Shown in pieces: positions 42,771 through 52,689 of a stretch of 64,000 nt of DNA. Position numbers and translations under genes: made by a program. The stretch covers positions 124,001 to 188,000 of the forward strand of contig NZ_JALBYQ010000005.1 of the NCBI RefSeq assembly GCF_022678625.1, written 5' to 3'. Below the pieces are notes generated by a model, which was not told the origin of the DNA, searched no databases, and was given only the letters and a program-made list of their open reading frames with translations. The DNA comes from Aliiroseovarius subalbicans. Its GTDB lineage: Bacteria; Pseudomonadota; Alphaproteobacteria; Rhodobacterales; Rhodobacteraceae. Position 1 is the first letter of the stretch. Every line of letters starts with the position of its first letter.

Positions 42771-45281
42771 TTAGCGATACGGATTGGCATGTAGGAGGGG
42801 CGGCATAGTCAGCTCACGGACGTCTTGCACGCCCTCCGGTTCGGCCACTTCGCGCAAGACCAATGGTCGGGTGCCATCTGTGTCCTGCCGCAGGAAATCA
42901 CGCAGTTCGAGCGCCAAAGCCGTATTCCGTTCGCCCAGGAATTCGGTGATGTTGCCGTTGCCGGCGCGGATTGCGACATAGGGTTGTTCCCCCTGGACGT
43001 CAGGCCATCGGGTAAACTCCGTGCCGGCGAAGAGTTCTTCGAGTTGGACATCGACTTCACCGCACACGGCCGACGAATGCACGACAACCACGAACGCGCC
43101 GTATTCGTTGGACGTTCGGTCGATAGCCGTTCCAAAATCGGTGGCGAGCAACACGTCAGAGTCCTGAAACTCGCCGCCCCAGGCACAGGTGTCTTTGTGG
43201 GCGATTTTGACCGGAGCCGCAGCCGAGTTGAGACCAAGCAGCGTTATCCCGCGTTCGACGTACACCATGTCGCCCTGGTCCCGGTTGACGACCCAGCTTT
43301 CCCATGCCTCCGAACCTCCCGACGATCGGATGACAAAATCGCCGACAAGGCCGGATGGCGCAACGGATCGCATAACATCCGCGTCAATCAGGAACGCGTT
43401 GTCGCGAAACGCGCCGACCACGCTGTCGTAATACGCCTGGTCCGGTGTCACGTGCTCGAATACGCTTTTCAAGTTGCCGAACCGCAAAGGCACCTCGTCT
43501 GACAGAGGAAACGACGTTAGGCCCGGGCTGCCCAGACTTCCGGCCAGCGCACAAAACTCTGCAGGCAGCTTTGTCTTACGCCCTTCGAACACGCCGACCC
43601 GGGCGCAGTTGTCGACCCAGACAAACCGGTCGCCGTACCACATGTCCAACAATTTCCACGGCAGTTTGGTGCCGTCGTCCAAGTCGTACAGAATGTCTCG
43701 TACACGCAGATCTTCGTCCAATTGGAAGACGGCGGGTAGCTTGACGAAACGTGTGCCCAAATACGCCTTCTTGGCGGTTGCATCGACCCGGATGCCGGCG
43801 TCAAGCTGCGGGAAGTCCGCGAGTGACGAAAGGAACGTCCAGTGTTCTTCCAGAAGCTGGTCCAGGTTCTCCGTCGTGCTCCGCAAGGAGGGGGTCGCCC
43901 CCAGGAGGTCGCGTCCGTAGCCCATGGCCTGGGTGTCGGCTCCGAGCAATCCAAGGAACGTCGGCGCGAGATCGAATGTCGTGCCGGGTCTGTCGATCCT
44001 GCCAGGCTCGATCCCCGCCCCGAATGCCAATACAAGGTTCCTGCGCTCCGCGGCCTCGAGGGTGTCCCAGACCGAGTTTGGTCTGGACAGGTGATCTGAC
44101 ATCACCACCAGGACCGTGTCTTCCATCGCCGGGTTGCCGAGGACGTGCCGGATGAACTCGCCCGCCATATGGTCGGCACAGTGAATCGAGTTGAGGAAAG
44201 GATTGGCGCCGTCTGCATAGATGATGTCTTTGCATGTGTCAGAAACGGTGCCGCCTTCCGGGTGGTGCGTATCGACGGTAAGCAGGACCATGCCGAAAGG
44301 CGTGTCGCGCGCAGCATACTCGTCGAACCGTCGCGCGGAGAGGTCCAGAAGGGCGTCGTCGTAGATTCCCCAGATGGACTCGTAATTCGGGTCATCCAGC
44401 TGGCCAAGAATATCGTCCGCGCCCTCGACCAAGTCAAAGCCGTGCGATTCGTAGAACGTGCCCCACCCAGCGAATTCAAGCGACGAGCCGTGCATGTAGG
44501 TCATGTCGTAACCCGCGTCGCGCAACAGGTCGCCCATGCAGGTCGCGGCGGGCAGGAACTCGTCGGAACCTGCTCCGGACCCCGCGAGCGGGATGCCGCA
44601 CTGACTGGCGACCATTGCCCCGATGGTCCAACTGGCCCATGTGACCTGCGTCATGTCGGTGAAGCTGAGCGCTTCTCGTTCCAGCGCGTTCAGGTTCGGT
44701 GTCAGGCCGGGAAAGATCTCCGCGTCCATGTAGGTCCGTTCGACCGACTCGAGATACAGCAAGACGAGGTTCTTATCGGCCCCTTTGACGTCGCGTGTGT
44801 TGATCGCGATGTATTCCGGTGGTGCCGGAACTCGGCTTCCGTCGCCAAATGATTTGATCCCGTATTTCCAAGCCAGATCGCTGACGTCGAGCACCGTAGG
44901 GTTTACCGCGAACGCTGCGAGCAGCGCGGCCGTTCCGGTCAGGATCGGGACACGGGTTCGCGTGTCGCTTTCCCTGGCGCGGATGACGTGAAACGCAACA
45001 TACGCGGCCACCAGTGCCGCGACCAGCATGAGCGCGGTGACTGCAATGACCGCGGTGAAATCCTGGACGGTGGCGCCCTTCATCCCGGCGCCAAGGTGAA
45101 AGAGGACGGATTCGTCGATGCCCGAACCGGTGAGCGCATTCAGCCCATAATACGTGATCAGAAAAAGCAGCAAAACCAGAATGCCGAGCGCAAATCCGAT
45201 GGCCGCGCGGCGTGATGCGACCGCCTTTCGCAGCACCACTAGAGCCAGAAATGTAAGTGCGAGGCTTATGGCTGCTGCCAT
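42771..45281 (-). CDS. Sulfatase-family membrane phosphoglycerol/phosphoethanolamine transferase-like protein
   Basis: An 836-residue protein. Three to four N-terminal membrane helices (LALTFLALVVLRKAV, FALGILVLLLFLITYY, FTAVIAVTALMLVAALVAAYVAF, TGTAALLAAFAV) are followed by an outward-facing sulfatase/alkaline-phosphatase-fold domain: NLVLLYLESVERTYMD (metal-ligand Glu), TQVTWASWTIGAMVASQCGIPLAG (probable catalytic Thr), TVDTHHPEGG and VVMSDHLSRPNS (metal Asp-His). This layout fits OpgB/LtaS-like enzymes that decorate periplasmic glucans or polysaccharides with phospho-groups. The C-terminal ~250 residues are an unassigned extra domain. Isolated: no operon partner nearby. Substrate unknown. 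Confidence 0.82.
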   Translation of the reverse strand: MAAAISLALTFLALVVLRKAVASRRAAIGFALGILVLLLFLITYYGLNALTGSGIDESVLFHLGAGMKGATVQDFTAVIAVTALMLVAALVAAYVAFHVIRARESDTRTRVPILTGTAALLAAFAVNPTVLDVSDLAWKYGIKSFGDGSRVPAPPEYIAINTRDVKGADKNLVLLYLESVERTYMDAEIFPGLTPNLNALEREALSFTDMTQVTWASWTIGAMVASQCGIPLAGSGAGSDEFLPAATCMGDLLRDAGYDMTYMHGSSLEFAGWGTFYESHGFDLVEGADDILGQLDDPNYESIWGIYDDALLDLSARRFDEYAARDTPFGMVLLTVDTHHPEGGTVSDTCKDIIYADGANPFLNSIHCADHMAGEFIRHVLGNPAMEDTVLVVMSDHLSRPNSVWDTLEAAERRNLVLAFGAGIEPGRIDRPGTTFDLAPTFLGLLGADTQAMGYGRDLLGATPSLRSTTENLDQLLEEHWTFLSSLADFPQLDAGIRVDATAKKAYLGTRFVKLPAVFQLDEDLRVRDILYDLDDGTKLPWKLLDMWYGDRFVWVDNCARVGVFEGRKTKLPAEFCALAGSLGSPGLTSFPLSDEVPLRFGNLKSVFEHVTPDQAYYDSVVGAFRDNAFLIDADVMRSVAPSGLVGDFVIRSSGGSEAWESWVVNRDQGDMVYVERGITLLGLNSAAAPVKIAHKDTCAWGGEFQDSDVLLATDFGTAIDRTSNEYGAFVVVVHSSAVCGEVDVQLEELFAGTEFTRWPDVQGEQPYVAIRAGNGNITEFLGERNTALALELRDFLRQDTDGTRPLVLREVAEPEGVQDVRELTMPPLLHANPYR

Positions 45282-45566
45282 ATCGGTTATTTCCTCTGAT
45301 CAGATCCGCGCTCCCTTCGGCTCGCAATTGACGCCATATGGGGACCTGCGTGCAATCTCCTGCCACGCGCGGGAAATGTCCAGTGCAACTCGCCTAACGT
45401 GAGTCCTCGTTGCAGAAAGGTGGTGGTTTGAGCACCGGAGGGCTTCTGGTTCATTGGTGCCGACGTCAGCCACTGCCAAGGGGCGGCCTTGCGCTCCAAA
45501 CCAATGATGGTTCATCATCAGGTACTATTCGGACAGGCACCCCGGTGCTGAAAAATGGAGGGCGAA

Positions 45567-46451
45567 TTGAGAGTATTCTTTACAGGTGGCAGCGGCAAGG
45601 CGGGCAAATGGGCTATCCGGCACTTGCAGGCTCAAGGCCATCACGTTGTGAATGTGGATCAATCGCCGTCTGGGCTGAATTGTCCCGAGTTGTTGGTTGA
45701 CCTCTGCGACGCGGGGCAAGTCATTGGCGCCATGTCCCAGTTCATCGAAGATGCGGAATTGGACAGGGGCGCTGGCGTTCCAACCTATGACGCCGTTGTG
45801 CATTTCGCGGCAATCCCCCGCGTCATGATCGGGACAGACGGTGAGTGCTTTCGCCAGAACACTTTAACCACCTACAACGTGATCGAGGCGGCAGTGAAGC
45901 TTGGCGTTCCGAAGGTGATCTTCGCAAGCTCCGAGACCACCTATGCCATCTGCTTTGCCGAAGGAGAGATGAAACCAGATTTCGTCCCTGTAGATGAAAC
46001 CCACCCGACCGTGCCCCATGACAGCTACGCCATGTCGAAGGTCTGCAACGAGGCGACCGCGCGAGCCTTTCAGGCCCGGACCGGCGCTGACATCTACGGA
46101 TTGCGGATCAACAACGTGATCGAGCCGCAAGAGTATACAGAGAATTTCCCGGCATATATGGAGACACCGGCGCTGCGCCGCCGCAACATTTTTGCTTATA
46201 TCGATGCTCGCGATTTGGGGCATATGGTCGATTGCTGCCTGAAGACCGACGGCTTGGGCTACGAAGTGTTCAACGTTTCGAACGACGACATGTCGGTCGG
46301 TATCACTTCGGGGCAGGTGATTGAGCAGTTTTACCAGGGTGTCGAGGTGCGCAGCGAGATGGGTGCGAACGAGACATTCTTTTCCAACAAGAAGGCCAAA
46401 AAGATGGTCGGGTTTCAGCCAAGGCACTCTTGGCGCGATGTCTTGGATTGA
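45567..46451 (+). CDS. NAD-dependent epimerase/dehydratase-like extended SDR
   Basis: A 294-residue Rossmann protein: VFFTGGSGKAGKWAIRHL (GGxGxxG NAD site), VVNVDQSP (Asp after strand 2), HFAAIPR, ASSETTYA, and active-site YAMSK. The YxxxK and the Ser/Thr are present, so it should be catalytic; substrate unknown, probably a sugar or sugar acid given the xylose genes next to it. Start preferred at TTG 45567 because GGAGG lies five bases upstream; the ORF's earlier ATG 45555 overlaps that ribosome site. It ends about 380 bases before xylB, with a gap between, so it may belong to another transcript. Confidence 0.8.
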   Translation: MRVFFTGGSGKAGKWAIRHLQAQGHHVVNVDQSPSGLNCPELLVDLCDAGQVIGAMSQFIEDAELDRGAGVPTYDAVVHFAAIPRVMIGTDGECFRQNTLTTYNVIEAAVKLGVPKVIFASSETTYAICFAEGEMKPDFVPVDETHPTVPHDSYAMSKVCNEATARAFQARTGADIYGLRINNVIEPQEYTENFPAYMETPALRRRNIFAYIDARDLGHMVDCCLKTDGLGYEVFNVSNDDMSVGITSGQVIEQFYQGVEVRSEMGANETFFSNKKAKKMVGFQPRHSWRDVLD

Positions 46452-46793
46452 TCGACCTGTAGGGAACCTTCTGTCGGGCAATCTTACCGGAATTCTCAGT
46501 ATGCGTATTGAAGCGCTTGGCTGTGTCGCCAACGCTGATGCTTGCATTATGGATACTGTCACTTTGTCCCGCCACCGGGGATGAAGGGCTATTGCCGTTG
46601 ATCATGCATTGCGCAGAAACCGTCTCAACGGGCCCGAAGCTGTCTTTCGCGGTTGTTTTTTTAAGGGTCAGCCAAAGGCCAAGACGCGCCCTAAGCTCAA
46701 ACCGCACCAGGACATGCCCCGCATGCTCTCAACCTTTCCAAAAACCGAGGACGATCAGGTGGCGGGCATGCTTTCCCGCGTGATGGAAAACTC
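46452..46793. other. Intergenic region upstream of xylB
   Basis: About 340 bases with no credible gene: the short frames here have no motif and poor starts. The 3' part, listed separately, carries an AT-rich inverted repeat that is the likely xylose operator. The middle could hold a terminator for the epimerase-like gene, but none is clear. Confidence 0.4.
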
Positions 46794-46818
46794 TTTTAAT
46801 TTGACACAAGAATTAAAA
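46794..46818 (+). promoter_or_regulatory. Candidate operator of xylBA (ROK regulator site)
   Basis: TTTTAATT, spacer TGACACAAG, AATTAAAA: a perfect 8-base inverted repeat 17 bases before the xylB start. A near copy, TTAATTTGACA...AATTTAA, lies upstream of xylF at 52600-52622. Its shared TTAATTTGACA core and matching second half suggest binding by the ROK regulator encoded between them. Confidence 0.7.
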
Positions 46819-46835
46819 CGCGGCTTAAAGACCTT

Positions 46836-48299
46836 ATGGGAAAATCATTGTTTCTGGGGCTGGATCTGGGCACGTCGGGGCTGAAAGCCCTGCTCTTGGA
46901 TAATCGCGGGAAAACGATAGCTACGGGCGACCGAACCTATCCGGTTTCTCACCCCCTCACTGGGTGGAGCGAACAGGATCCGGCCGATTGGGTACACGCC
47001 TGCAACGAGGTCCTGACCGAATTGGCCGGGAGCCATCCTGACGAAATGGCAGATGTGAAAGGGATCGGTGTCTCGGGGCAAATGCACGGCGCTACGGTGC
47101 TTGGCAAAGATCGCCAGGTGATCCGTCCCTGCATCCTCTGGAACGACGTTCGAAGCCATGTGCAAGCCGCCCGGTTGGACGGCATTCCCGAGTTTCGCGA
47201 GATCTCGGGCAACATTGTGTTCCCGGGATTCACCGCGCCCAAACTTGTTTGGATGGCCGAAAACGAACCAGACCTCTTTTCCGCTGTCGACATGGTGCTT
47301 TTACCGAAAGACTACTTGAACTTCTGGCTCACCGGCATCTGCGCATCGGACATGTCCGATAGCGCCGGAACCTCATGGCTGGACGTCGGAGCCAGGGATT
47401 GGTCCGACGAGCTTTTGTCAAAATCGGGCATGCGGCGCGATCAGATGCCGGATTTGCATGAGGGGTGCAATGTCATCGGGGCTTTGAAACCCGAACTTGC
47501 GACACAATGGGGCATCGATGGAAAGGTCGCCGTGGTCGGTGGTGGCGGCGACAATGCGGCCGCGGCCTGTGGCTTGGGCACGCTGAGAGAAGGGGACGGT
47601 TTCGTGTCGCTTGGCACCTCCGGTGTGCTGCTTGCGGGCAAAGAGCAATTCTCGCCGATGCCATCCTCCGCCGTTCACACTTTTTGCCACGCCGTGCCGG
47701 GGCGATGGTACCAGATGGGCGTAATCCTGGCGGCGACCGACAGTCTCAATTGGCTCTCCCGGAACCTGGGCCGCGATCCACAAAACCTGTCAGAGGAACT
47801 GGGCGAAACAATCTCCGGCCCCGGCCAGATGCAATTCCTGCCCTACCTGTCTGGCGAACGCACGCCACATAATGACAGCGAAATTCGCGGCGCATTTCTG
47901 AATATCGACATCAGCTCTGGGCAAGCCGAGATGACCCAGGCCGTTTTGGAAGGGGTCAGTTTTGCACTGCGCGACAGTCTTGAGGCCTTGAAAAGCACAG
48001 GTACCAGCCTGAATCGGGTTCTGGCCACCGGCGGCGGTTCGCAATCTCCCTATTGGGTCGAGTTGCTGGCGACGGTTTTGAACATCCCCATCGATCTTCC
48101 CGAAAAGGGAGAATTCGGCGCAGCGCTCGGCGCGGCCCGATTGGCAATGATCGGGGTCACCGGTGCGAACCCGGATGACATCATGACCCAGCCAAGAATA
48201 GCGAACACAATTAGCCCCCGGCGGGACCTGGTTGCGACCTACGAGGTTGCTTACCAATCCTGGCGAACGATTTACCCTGCAGTGAAGGTGCTGACATGA
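46836..48299 (+). CDS. xylB: Xylulokinase
   Basis: Phosphorylates D-xylulose to xylulose 5-phosphate with ATP; FGGY-family kinase of 487 residues, cytosolic. Visible features: [16 protein letters not shown] at the N-terminus, [91 protein letters not shown] and [14 protein letters not shown] near the C-terminus. These match xylulose kinases rather than glycerol kinase. The stop overlaps the ATG of xylA (ATGA). The start is ATG 46836, right after an AT-rich inverted repeat; no strong ribosome site is seen. Confidence 0.95.
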   Translation: MGKSLFLGLDLGTSGLKALLLDNRGKTIATGDRTYPVSHPLTGWSEQDPADWVHACNEVLTELAGSHPDEMADVKGIGVSGQMHGATVLGKDRQVIRPCILWNDVRSHVQAARLDGIPEFREISGNIVFPGFTAPKLVWMAENEPDLFSAVDMVLLPKDYLNFWLTGICASDMSDSAGTSWLDVGARDWSDELLSKSGMRRDQMPDLHEGCNVIGALKPELATQWGIDGKVAVVGGGGDNAAAACGLGTLREGDGFVSLGTSGVLLAGKEQFSPMPSSAVHTFCHAVPGRWYQMGVILAATDSLNWLSRNLGRDPQNLSEELGETISGPGQMQFLPYLSGERTPHNDSEIRGAFLNIDISSGQAEMTQAVLEGVSFALRDSLEALKSTGTSLNRVLATGGGSQSPYWVELLATVLNIPIDLPEKGEFGAALGAARLAMIGVTGANPDDIMTQPRIANTISPRRDLVATYEVAYQSWRTIYPAVKVLT

Positions 48300-49600
48300 C
48301 AAACTTTTTCGAAGGTATCCCAAAAATCGCCTACGAAGGTGCAAACAGCACGAACCCGCTTGCCTTTCGTCACTACAACCCGGACGAAATGGTCATGGGC
48401 AAACGCATGGAAGACCACCTGCGTTTTTCCGTTGCCTATTGGCACAGTTTCGCCTGGGAGGGCGGTGATCCGTTCGGCGGGCAGACATTCGAGCGTCCCT
48501 GGTACCCGCAAGACAACATGGCGAACGCCAAGCTGAAAGCCGATGTCGCGTTCGAGCTGTTCGATATTCTGAACGCGCCATTCTTTTGTTTTCACGATGC
48601 CGATGTGCGACCGGAAACGGGCAACTTCGCGGATAACGCGAGCACTCTGGACGAGATGACCGACTACTTCGCTGAGAAAATGGAGGCAACGGGCACGCGG
48701 TTGCTTTGGGGCACGGCGAATATGTTCAGCCATCGCCGGTGGATGTCTGGCGCTTCAACCAATCCAGACCCTGACGTTTTCGCCTTCGCCGCCGCAACAG
48801 TGAAGAGCTGCCTGGATGCGACGCACAAACTGGGGGGACAGAATTATGTGCTTTGGGGCGGTCGCGAGGGATACGAGACGCTTTTGAACACCGATCTCAG
48901 CACCGAGCTGGACCATATGGGCCGGTTTCTCAACATGGTGGTCGATTACAAACACAAGATTGGTTTTGAAGGCACCATTCTGGTTGAGCCAAAGCCGCAG
49001 GAGCCGTCCAAGCATCAATATGATTATGACGTGGCCACGTGTTTCGGGTTTTTGAAGAACTACGGTCTGGAGAATGAGGTCAAGATCAACATCGAGCAAG
49101 GGCATGCCATCCTGGCGGGCCACTCGTTCGAGCACGAGATCGCCACCGCTGCCGCTCTGGGTGTGTTCGGGTCGATCGATATGAACCGCAATGATTACCA
49201 GTCGGGCTGGGACACGGATCAGTTTCCCAACAACACACCCGAAGTCGCGCTGGCGTATTATCACATTCTCAAAGCGGGTGGATACACCACGGGAGGAACC
49301 AATTTCGATGCCAAACTTCGGCGTCAATCGCTTGATCCCGTGGATCTTGTGGCGGCGCATGTGGGAGGGATGGATACCTGTGCGCGGGGCCTGAAGGCGG
49401 CGGCTGCGATGATCGAGGATGGCGGGCTTGAGGCAGCCTTGGGCGAGCGGTATGCCGGGTGGCAGAACGCATCAGCCAAGGCGATGCTAAACAGTGACCT
49501 TGGCAGCATCGCGCAGCGTGTTCTGGACAAGGGCATTAACCCCACGCCCAAATCCGGTCGTCAGGAGATTTTGGAAAACTACGTCAATCGCTTCGTCTAG
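48296..49600 (+). CDS. xylA: Xylose isomerase
   Basis: Interconverts D-xylose and D-xylulose; metal-dependent TIM-barrel enzyme of 434 residues (the long, class II-like form). Features: [45 protein letters not shown] (active His), [67 protein letters not shown] and [20 protein letters not shown] (metal-site residues). The ATG overlaps the xylB stop, so the pair is one operon for xylose catabolism. Confidence 0.97.
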   Translation: MTNFFEGIPKIAYEGANSTNPLAFRHYNPDEMVMGKRMEDHLRFSVAYWHSFAWEGGDPFGGQTFERPWYPQDNMANAKLKADVAFELFDILNAPFFCFHDADVRPETGNFADNASTLDEMTDYFAEKMEATGTRLLWGTANMFSHRRWMSGASTNPDPDVFAFAAATVKSCLDATHKLGGQNYVLWGGREGYETLLNTDLSTELDHMGRFLNMVVDYKHKIGFEGTILVEPKPQEPSKHQYDYDVATCFGFLKNYGLENEVKINIEQGHAILAGHSFEHEIATAAALGVFGSIDMNRNDYQSGWDTDQFPNNTPEVALAYYHILKAGGYTTGGTNFDAKLRRQSLDPVDLVAAHVGGMDTCARGLKAAAAMIEDGGLEAALGERYAGWQNASAKAMLNSDLGSIAQRVLDKGINPTPKSGRQEILENYVNRFV

Positions 49601-49746
49601 CTCGTGCCGCAGAACGCCTTTTGACTGTTTCCCTGCGCGGGGTCGTTTGAAATTCACGCGCAGGATCGAGGTAGTTGCGCGCCATCATCCCGAGCCGGAA
49701 GCTGCCTGACCTCGGTATGATCCCAGTCTGGCCGCTTCTCCGTCGA
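49601..49746. other. Intergenic region between convergent xylA and secreted FG-GAP gene
   Basis: A 146-base gap between convergent genes. No gene or clear terminator hairpin was recognised. Confidence 0.4.
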
Positions 49747-51294
49747 TCAATAAGCAGTGACAACGATGTCGCTTCCGTCCCGGTCAAGGCTTAAGGACTG
49801 GTTTGCATCGACGCTATGCCAATCGCTCAGCCCACCGTCGGGCCACGTTACCCGAATCCGGGCGCTTTCTGCTGCGCCAAGTCCGAAATGTTGTGGCCCC
49901 GACGTGCCGCCGCCATGGCCGCCCCCCACGACGACTTCGCGCGTAAAGGTTCGATCGGCGGTTGCTACCTCGATCCAAGCGCCAACCGCCTGCACATTGG
50001 GGGCAAGTTGATGCAAGGCAACGGATATCCAGTTGCCAGAGACCTCGGTCACGTTCTGATACACTTCCAGGGGTGCCCGCCGGTTCACCACGGCCACATC
50101 CAAAAGCCCGTCGCGATTGAAATCCGCCAGAACCGCGCCGCGACTTCGGTGGAGTGTCGCCAACCCGGCACGATCACCCTTTTCAACAAACTTTCCAGCA
50201 GTGGTTTGAACCAGCAGGTTGTTGGGGTCCAGCATCGCACTGCCGGGCATTTGCTCCACATTGCCCTTGGATATGAAAATATCGTCCAGCCCGTCATTCT
50301 GAACATCGCCGAAACTGACATGCCAACCTGTCGACGGTCGCCCGTCATCGCCGGTATAGGGTCGGTGGGCAGTCACACCCAAATCGAACGGCGCGTTTTC
50401 GTATGCCGGTATTTCGCGATTGGTCAGGAACTGAAATTTCTGGTCCGCCATCGACGTCAGGAAGACATCCGGCAAACCGTCGCCGCTTATGTCGCGGCTG
50501 GCAATCCCCATGCCCCAGATGCTGAATCGCTGCCAGCCGTCCTGTCGTGTGTACAAACGCGGCTCGGGTTCAAGCGCCCAAAGCTGCTCTTCCCCGTCGC
50601 GCACGTAGTAGTGGCGGTCGTTGCTAACCCGAAGATCGGCTCGGCCGTTTCGTCCCCAATCTGTAAACAGCATGGACAGCGCGCAGAAACCCGGGTCCAG
50701 CGGGAAAGCTGCTCCATATACCTCGCCTTGCGGGCGATACAGCTCGTTCGTGTCACAGGCTTCAAATGGCCCGGCGGGGTCTGTTCGGTCGACGTAATTC
50801 CCGATGGCTAGCGTGGGAAGGCTTTGACCCGCTTCCCAGGTCGCCGAGAATGCAGTTGTCCATTTCTCATGAGGATCAAGCGCCAGGGTGTCAAAAGGCG
50901 TAAATCCGCACGCACCGTCACCTTTCAGCAAAAGATTTCGACCTGCGCGCAAGACAGCAAGATCGATGTTGCCATCGCTGTCGATATCAAGCGGATACGC
51001 TCCGGTGACCGAGGTCAGGGCAAGCGTGTCCGGTGTCGCCTCTTCAAACCTGACGGCGTCGTTGCGTTGGGACAGGTTTCGAAAAAGCTTTGCGGGATTG
51101 CTGCCACCTGCCGCATAGAGTTCGGGAAACGCATCGCCATCGCAATCGAAACTGGCAAGCCCGCCTCCGACGTAGTGTTCCCAGCCACCCTGATAGATGT
51201 GTTCGGCCACCTGAACAGGCTTGAACACCGGTTCGGCCATGGCCAGAGCAGGGGAGACAGCAACGAAAAAAAGACCGGAAAGCCTATTCGACAT
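49747..51294 (-). CDS. Secreted FG-GAP/VCBS repeat protein with ASPIC/UnbV-like end
   Basis: About 515 residues. Start chosen at ATG 51294 to open a signal peptide (LSGLFFVAVSPALAMAEP); it overlaps the ROK regulator's stop by 11 bases. Several beta-propeller calcium repeats of the form DxDxDGxxD: SFDCDGDAFPELYA, DIDSDGNIDLAV, RDISGDGLPDVFL, DVQNDGLDDIFI, DFNRDGLLDVAV. The C-terminus (GNWISVALHQLAPNVQAVGA, RVTWPDGGLSDW) is the ASPIC/UnbV domain. Such proteins are exported and integrin-like; binding of polysaccharide or cell surface is inferred. Its place inside the xylose locus hints at a role with plant xylan, but nothing in the sequence proves that. Confidence 0.82.
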   Translation of the reverse strand: MSNRLSGLFFVAVSPALAMAEPVFKPVQVAEHIYQGGWEHYVGGGLASFDCDGDAFPELYAAGGSNPAKLFRNLSQRNDAVRFEEATPDTLALTSVTGAYPLDIDSDGNIDLAVLRAGRNLLLKGDGACGFTPFDTLALDPHEKWTTAFSATWEAGQSLPTLAIGNYVDRTDPAGPFEACDTNELYRPQGEVYGAAFPLDPGFCALSMLFTDWGRNGRADLRVSNDRHYYVRDGEEQLWALEPEPRLYTRQDGWQRFSIWGMGIASRDISGDGLPDVFLTSMADQKFQFLTNREIPAYENAPFDLGVTAHRPYTGDDGRPSTGWHVSFGDVQNDGLDDIFISKGNVEQMPGSAMLDPNNLLVQTTAGKFVEKGDRAGLATLHRSRGAVLADFNRDGLLDVAVVNRRAPLEVYQNVTEVSGNWISVALHQLAPNVQAVGAWIEVATADRTFTREVVVGGGHGGGTSGPQHFGLGAAESARIRVTWPDGGLSDWHSVDANQSLSLDRDGSDIVVTAY

Positions 51295-52489
51295 GGCCCC
51301 CAAGCTCCTCCAGAGACGTTTTTGCGACTTCCTGAAGGGCATAAGCAGCAGCACCGCGCGCCCACATGGAATCGCCCCATTTATGGATCACCACCTTAGG
51401 GGGCGGCAGGTCTATCTGCACGATTGAATCCTTGATACTGTCGATGACCGTTTCGGCATACAGGTGATCTGCCATGATGCGCTCGCCCGAAAGAATGATC
51501 AGTTCCGGGTCGAAGATGTTCACAAGATTAGCCAACCCCATCGCGAACATTCGGCCCGCGCGATCAATGATCGACCTGGGCAACGCTTCACCCTGATAAG
51601 CCCTGTCCAGAAGAAGCTGAATCTTGTTCCCTACGGTGTCATCCTTGGCAAACATCCCTGCGACCGAAGCTTCGCGCAACAAAGCGTAATCCGCCACATA
51701 CGCCTCCAGGCAGCCACGCTGTCCACAACGGCACAGCGCACCATCAAGGTGCACCTTCGTGTGCCCAAATTCCGCGCCGCACCCGCGGGTTCCCCGGTAA
51801 ATCTCCCCACCCAGGACGACCCCTAATCCTACGCCACTTTCGATGGTGATGACTAAGAAATCACTCACCCCTTTGCCATGGCCGAAATACTGTTCGGCTG
51901 TCGCAACCGTGTTCGCGTCGTTGTCCAAGAAAACCGGCAGTTCAATGATCTCGCGCAGAACCTTGCCGAAGTCGACCTTGCGGCTATTCAATGACGGGGA
52001 CCAGTGAACCATTCCCTTTGTGGCATCAATAACGCCAGCCAATCCCACCCCAACCGCTGATAGCTGCGTCAGCGCCAGGTTGCTTTCTGCGCATGCCCGT
52101 TCCACAGCGGTCCGGATTTCCACCGCGAGGTTTCGTGCCGGGGAGACCCGTTCTTGGATGCTGGTGTTGAATTCCCCAAGCAATTCGCCCTCGAAATCCA
52201 TGATCGCGACCGACATCGAATTGTTCGCAACCTTCACACCGGCAACGAAATGTGCATCGCCGCGGATCTTCAACGCCACGCGCGGGCGGCCTCTTTTACT
52301 TTCCCCGGAACCGTTTGATCTGGGAACCTCCTCGATCAACCCTTCCCGAAGCATTTCGGCGGTGACCGTGGTGACGGTTGCCTGACTAATCCCGGTTTCC
52401 TGTGCGATATCGATTCTTGCGACCCGGTTGGCTTCCCGAATTGAATTCAGAATCTTCCGCCGCCCTCGTAGTCTTTGATCGCGTAGCAT
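51284..52489 (-). CDS. xylR: ROK-family transcriptional regulator of the xylose locus
   Basis: A 401-residue ROK regulator. N-terminal winged HTH: RRKILNSIREANRVARIDIA, ETGISQATVTTVTAEMLREG. ROK sugar-binding/kinase-like domain: VGLAGVIDATKG, DNDANTVATAEQYF, ITIESGVGLGVVLGGEIYRG, GCGAEFGHTKVHLDGALCRC, GQRGCLEAYV with the ROK zinc site. Start at MLRDQRLRGRR; the longer frame to 52576 reads unconvincing sequence and would enter the xylF promoter. Divergent from xylF across 200 bases. Known homologues repress xylose genes until sugar binds; the shared palindromes before xylF and xylB are its likely sites. Confidence 0.88.
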   Translation of the reverse strand: MLRDQRLRGRRKILNSIREANRVARIDIAQETGISQATVTTVTAEMLREGLIEEVPRSNGSGESKRGRPRVALKIRGDAHFVAGVKVANNSMSVAIMDFEGELLGEFNTSIQERVSPARNLAVEIRTAVERACAESNLALTQLSAVGVGLAGVIDATKGMVHWSPSLNSRKVDFGKVLREIIELPVFLDNDANTVATAEQYFGHGKGVSDFLVITIESGVGLGVVLGGEIYRGTRGCGAEFGHTKVHLDGALCRCGQRGCLEAYVADYALLREASVAGMFAKDDTVGNKIQLLLDRAYQGEALPRSIIDRAGRMFAMGLANLVNIFDPELIILSGERIMADHLYAETVIDSIKDSIVQIDLPPPKVVIHKWGDSMWARGAAAYALQEVAKTSLEELGGHVE

Positions 52490-52599
52490 CGAGATTCCCT
52501 GCAAGTTCTGACGGCAACCCCAAGAATACCAGATGCTGGCCCAAGATTTGACCATAGCTGCGCTTGGCTTTTCCATTGCTGATGGATGTATTTAGCCAG

Positions 52600-52622
52600 T
52601 TAATTTGACAATAAAATTTAAA
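52600..52622 (+). promoter_or_regulatory. Candidate operator of xylFHG (ROK regulator site)
   Basis: TTAATTTGACA-ATAA-AATTTAA, a near copy of the inverted repeat before xylB. It lies about 70 bases before the xylF start and 110 bases before the xylR start, so it could control both divergent units. Confidence 0.65.
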
Positions 52623-52689
52623 AAGCTAAGAGTCAAACTACCGCACTCTACCTGAGTCTTTTTGGGTGAGTGCAAAATGGGAGGATATC

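Noticed and set aside
45287-45566. Short minus-strand ORFs before the epimerase-like gene (for example LDISRAWQEIARRS)
   Set aside because: No family motif, no good start and conflicting overlapping frames; treated as intergenic.
49816-50811. Plus-strand 331-residue ORF
   Set aside because: Antisense to the FG-GAP protein, whose repeats and signal peptide are clear.
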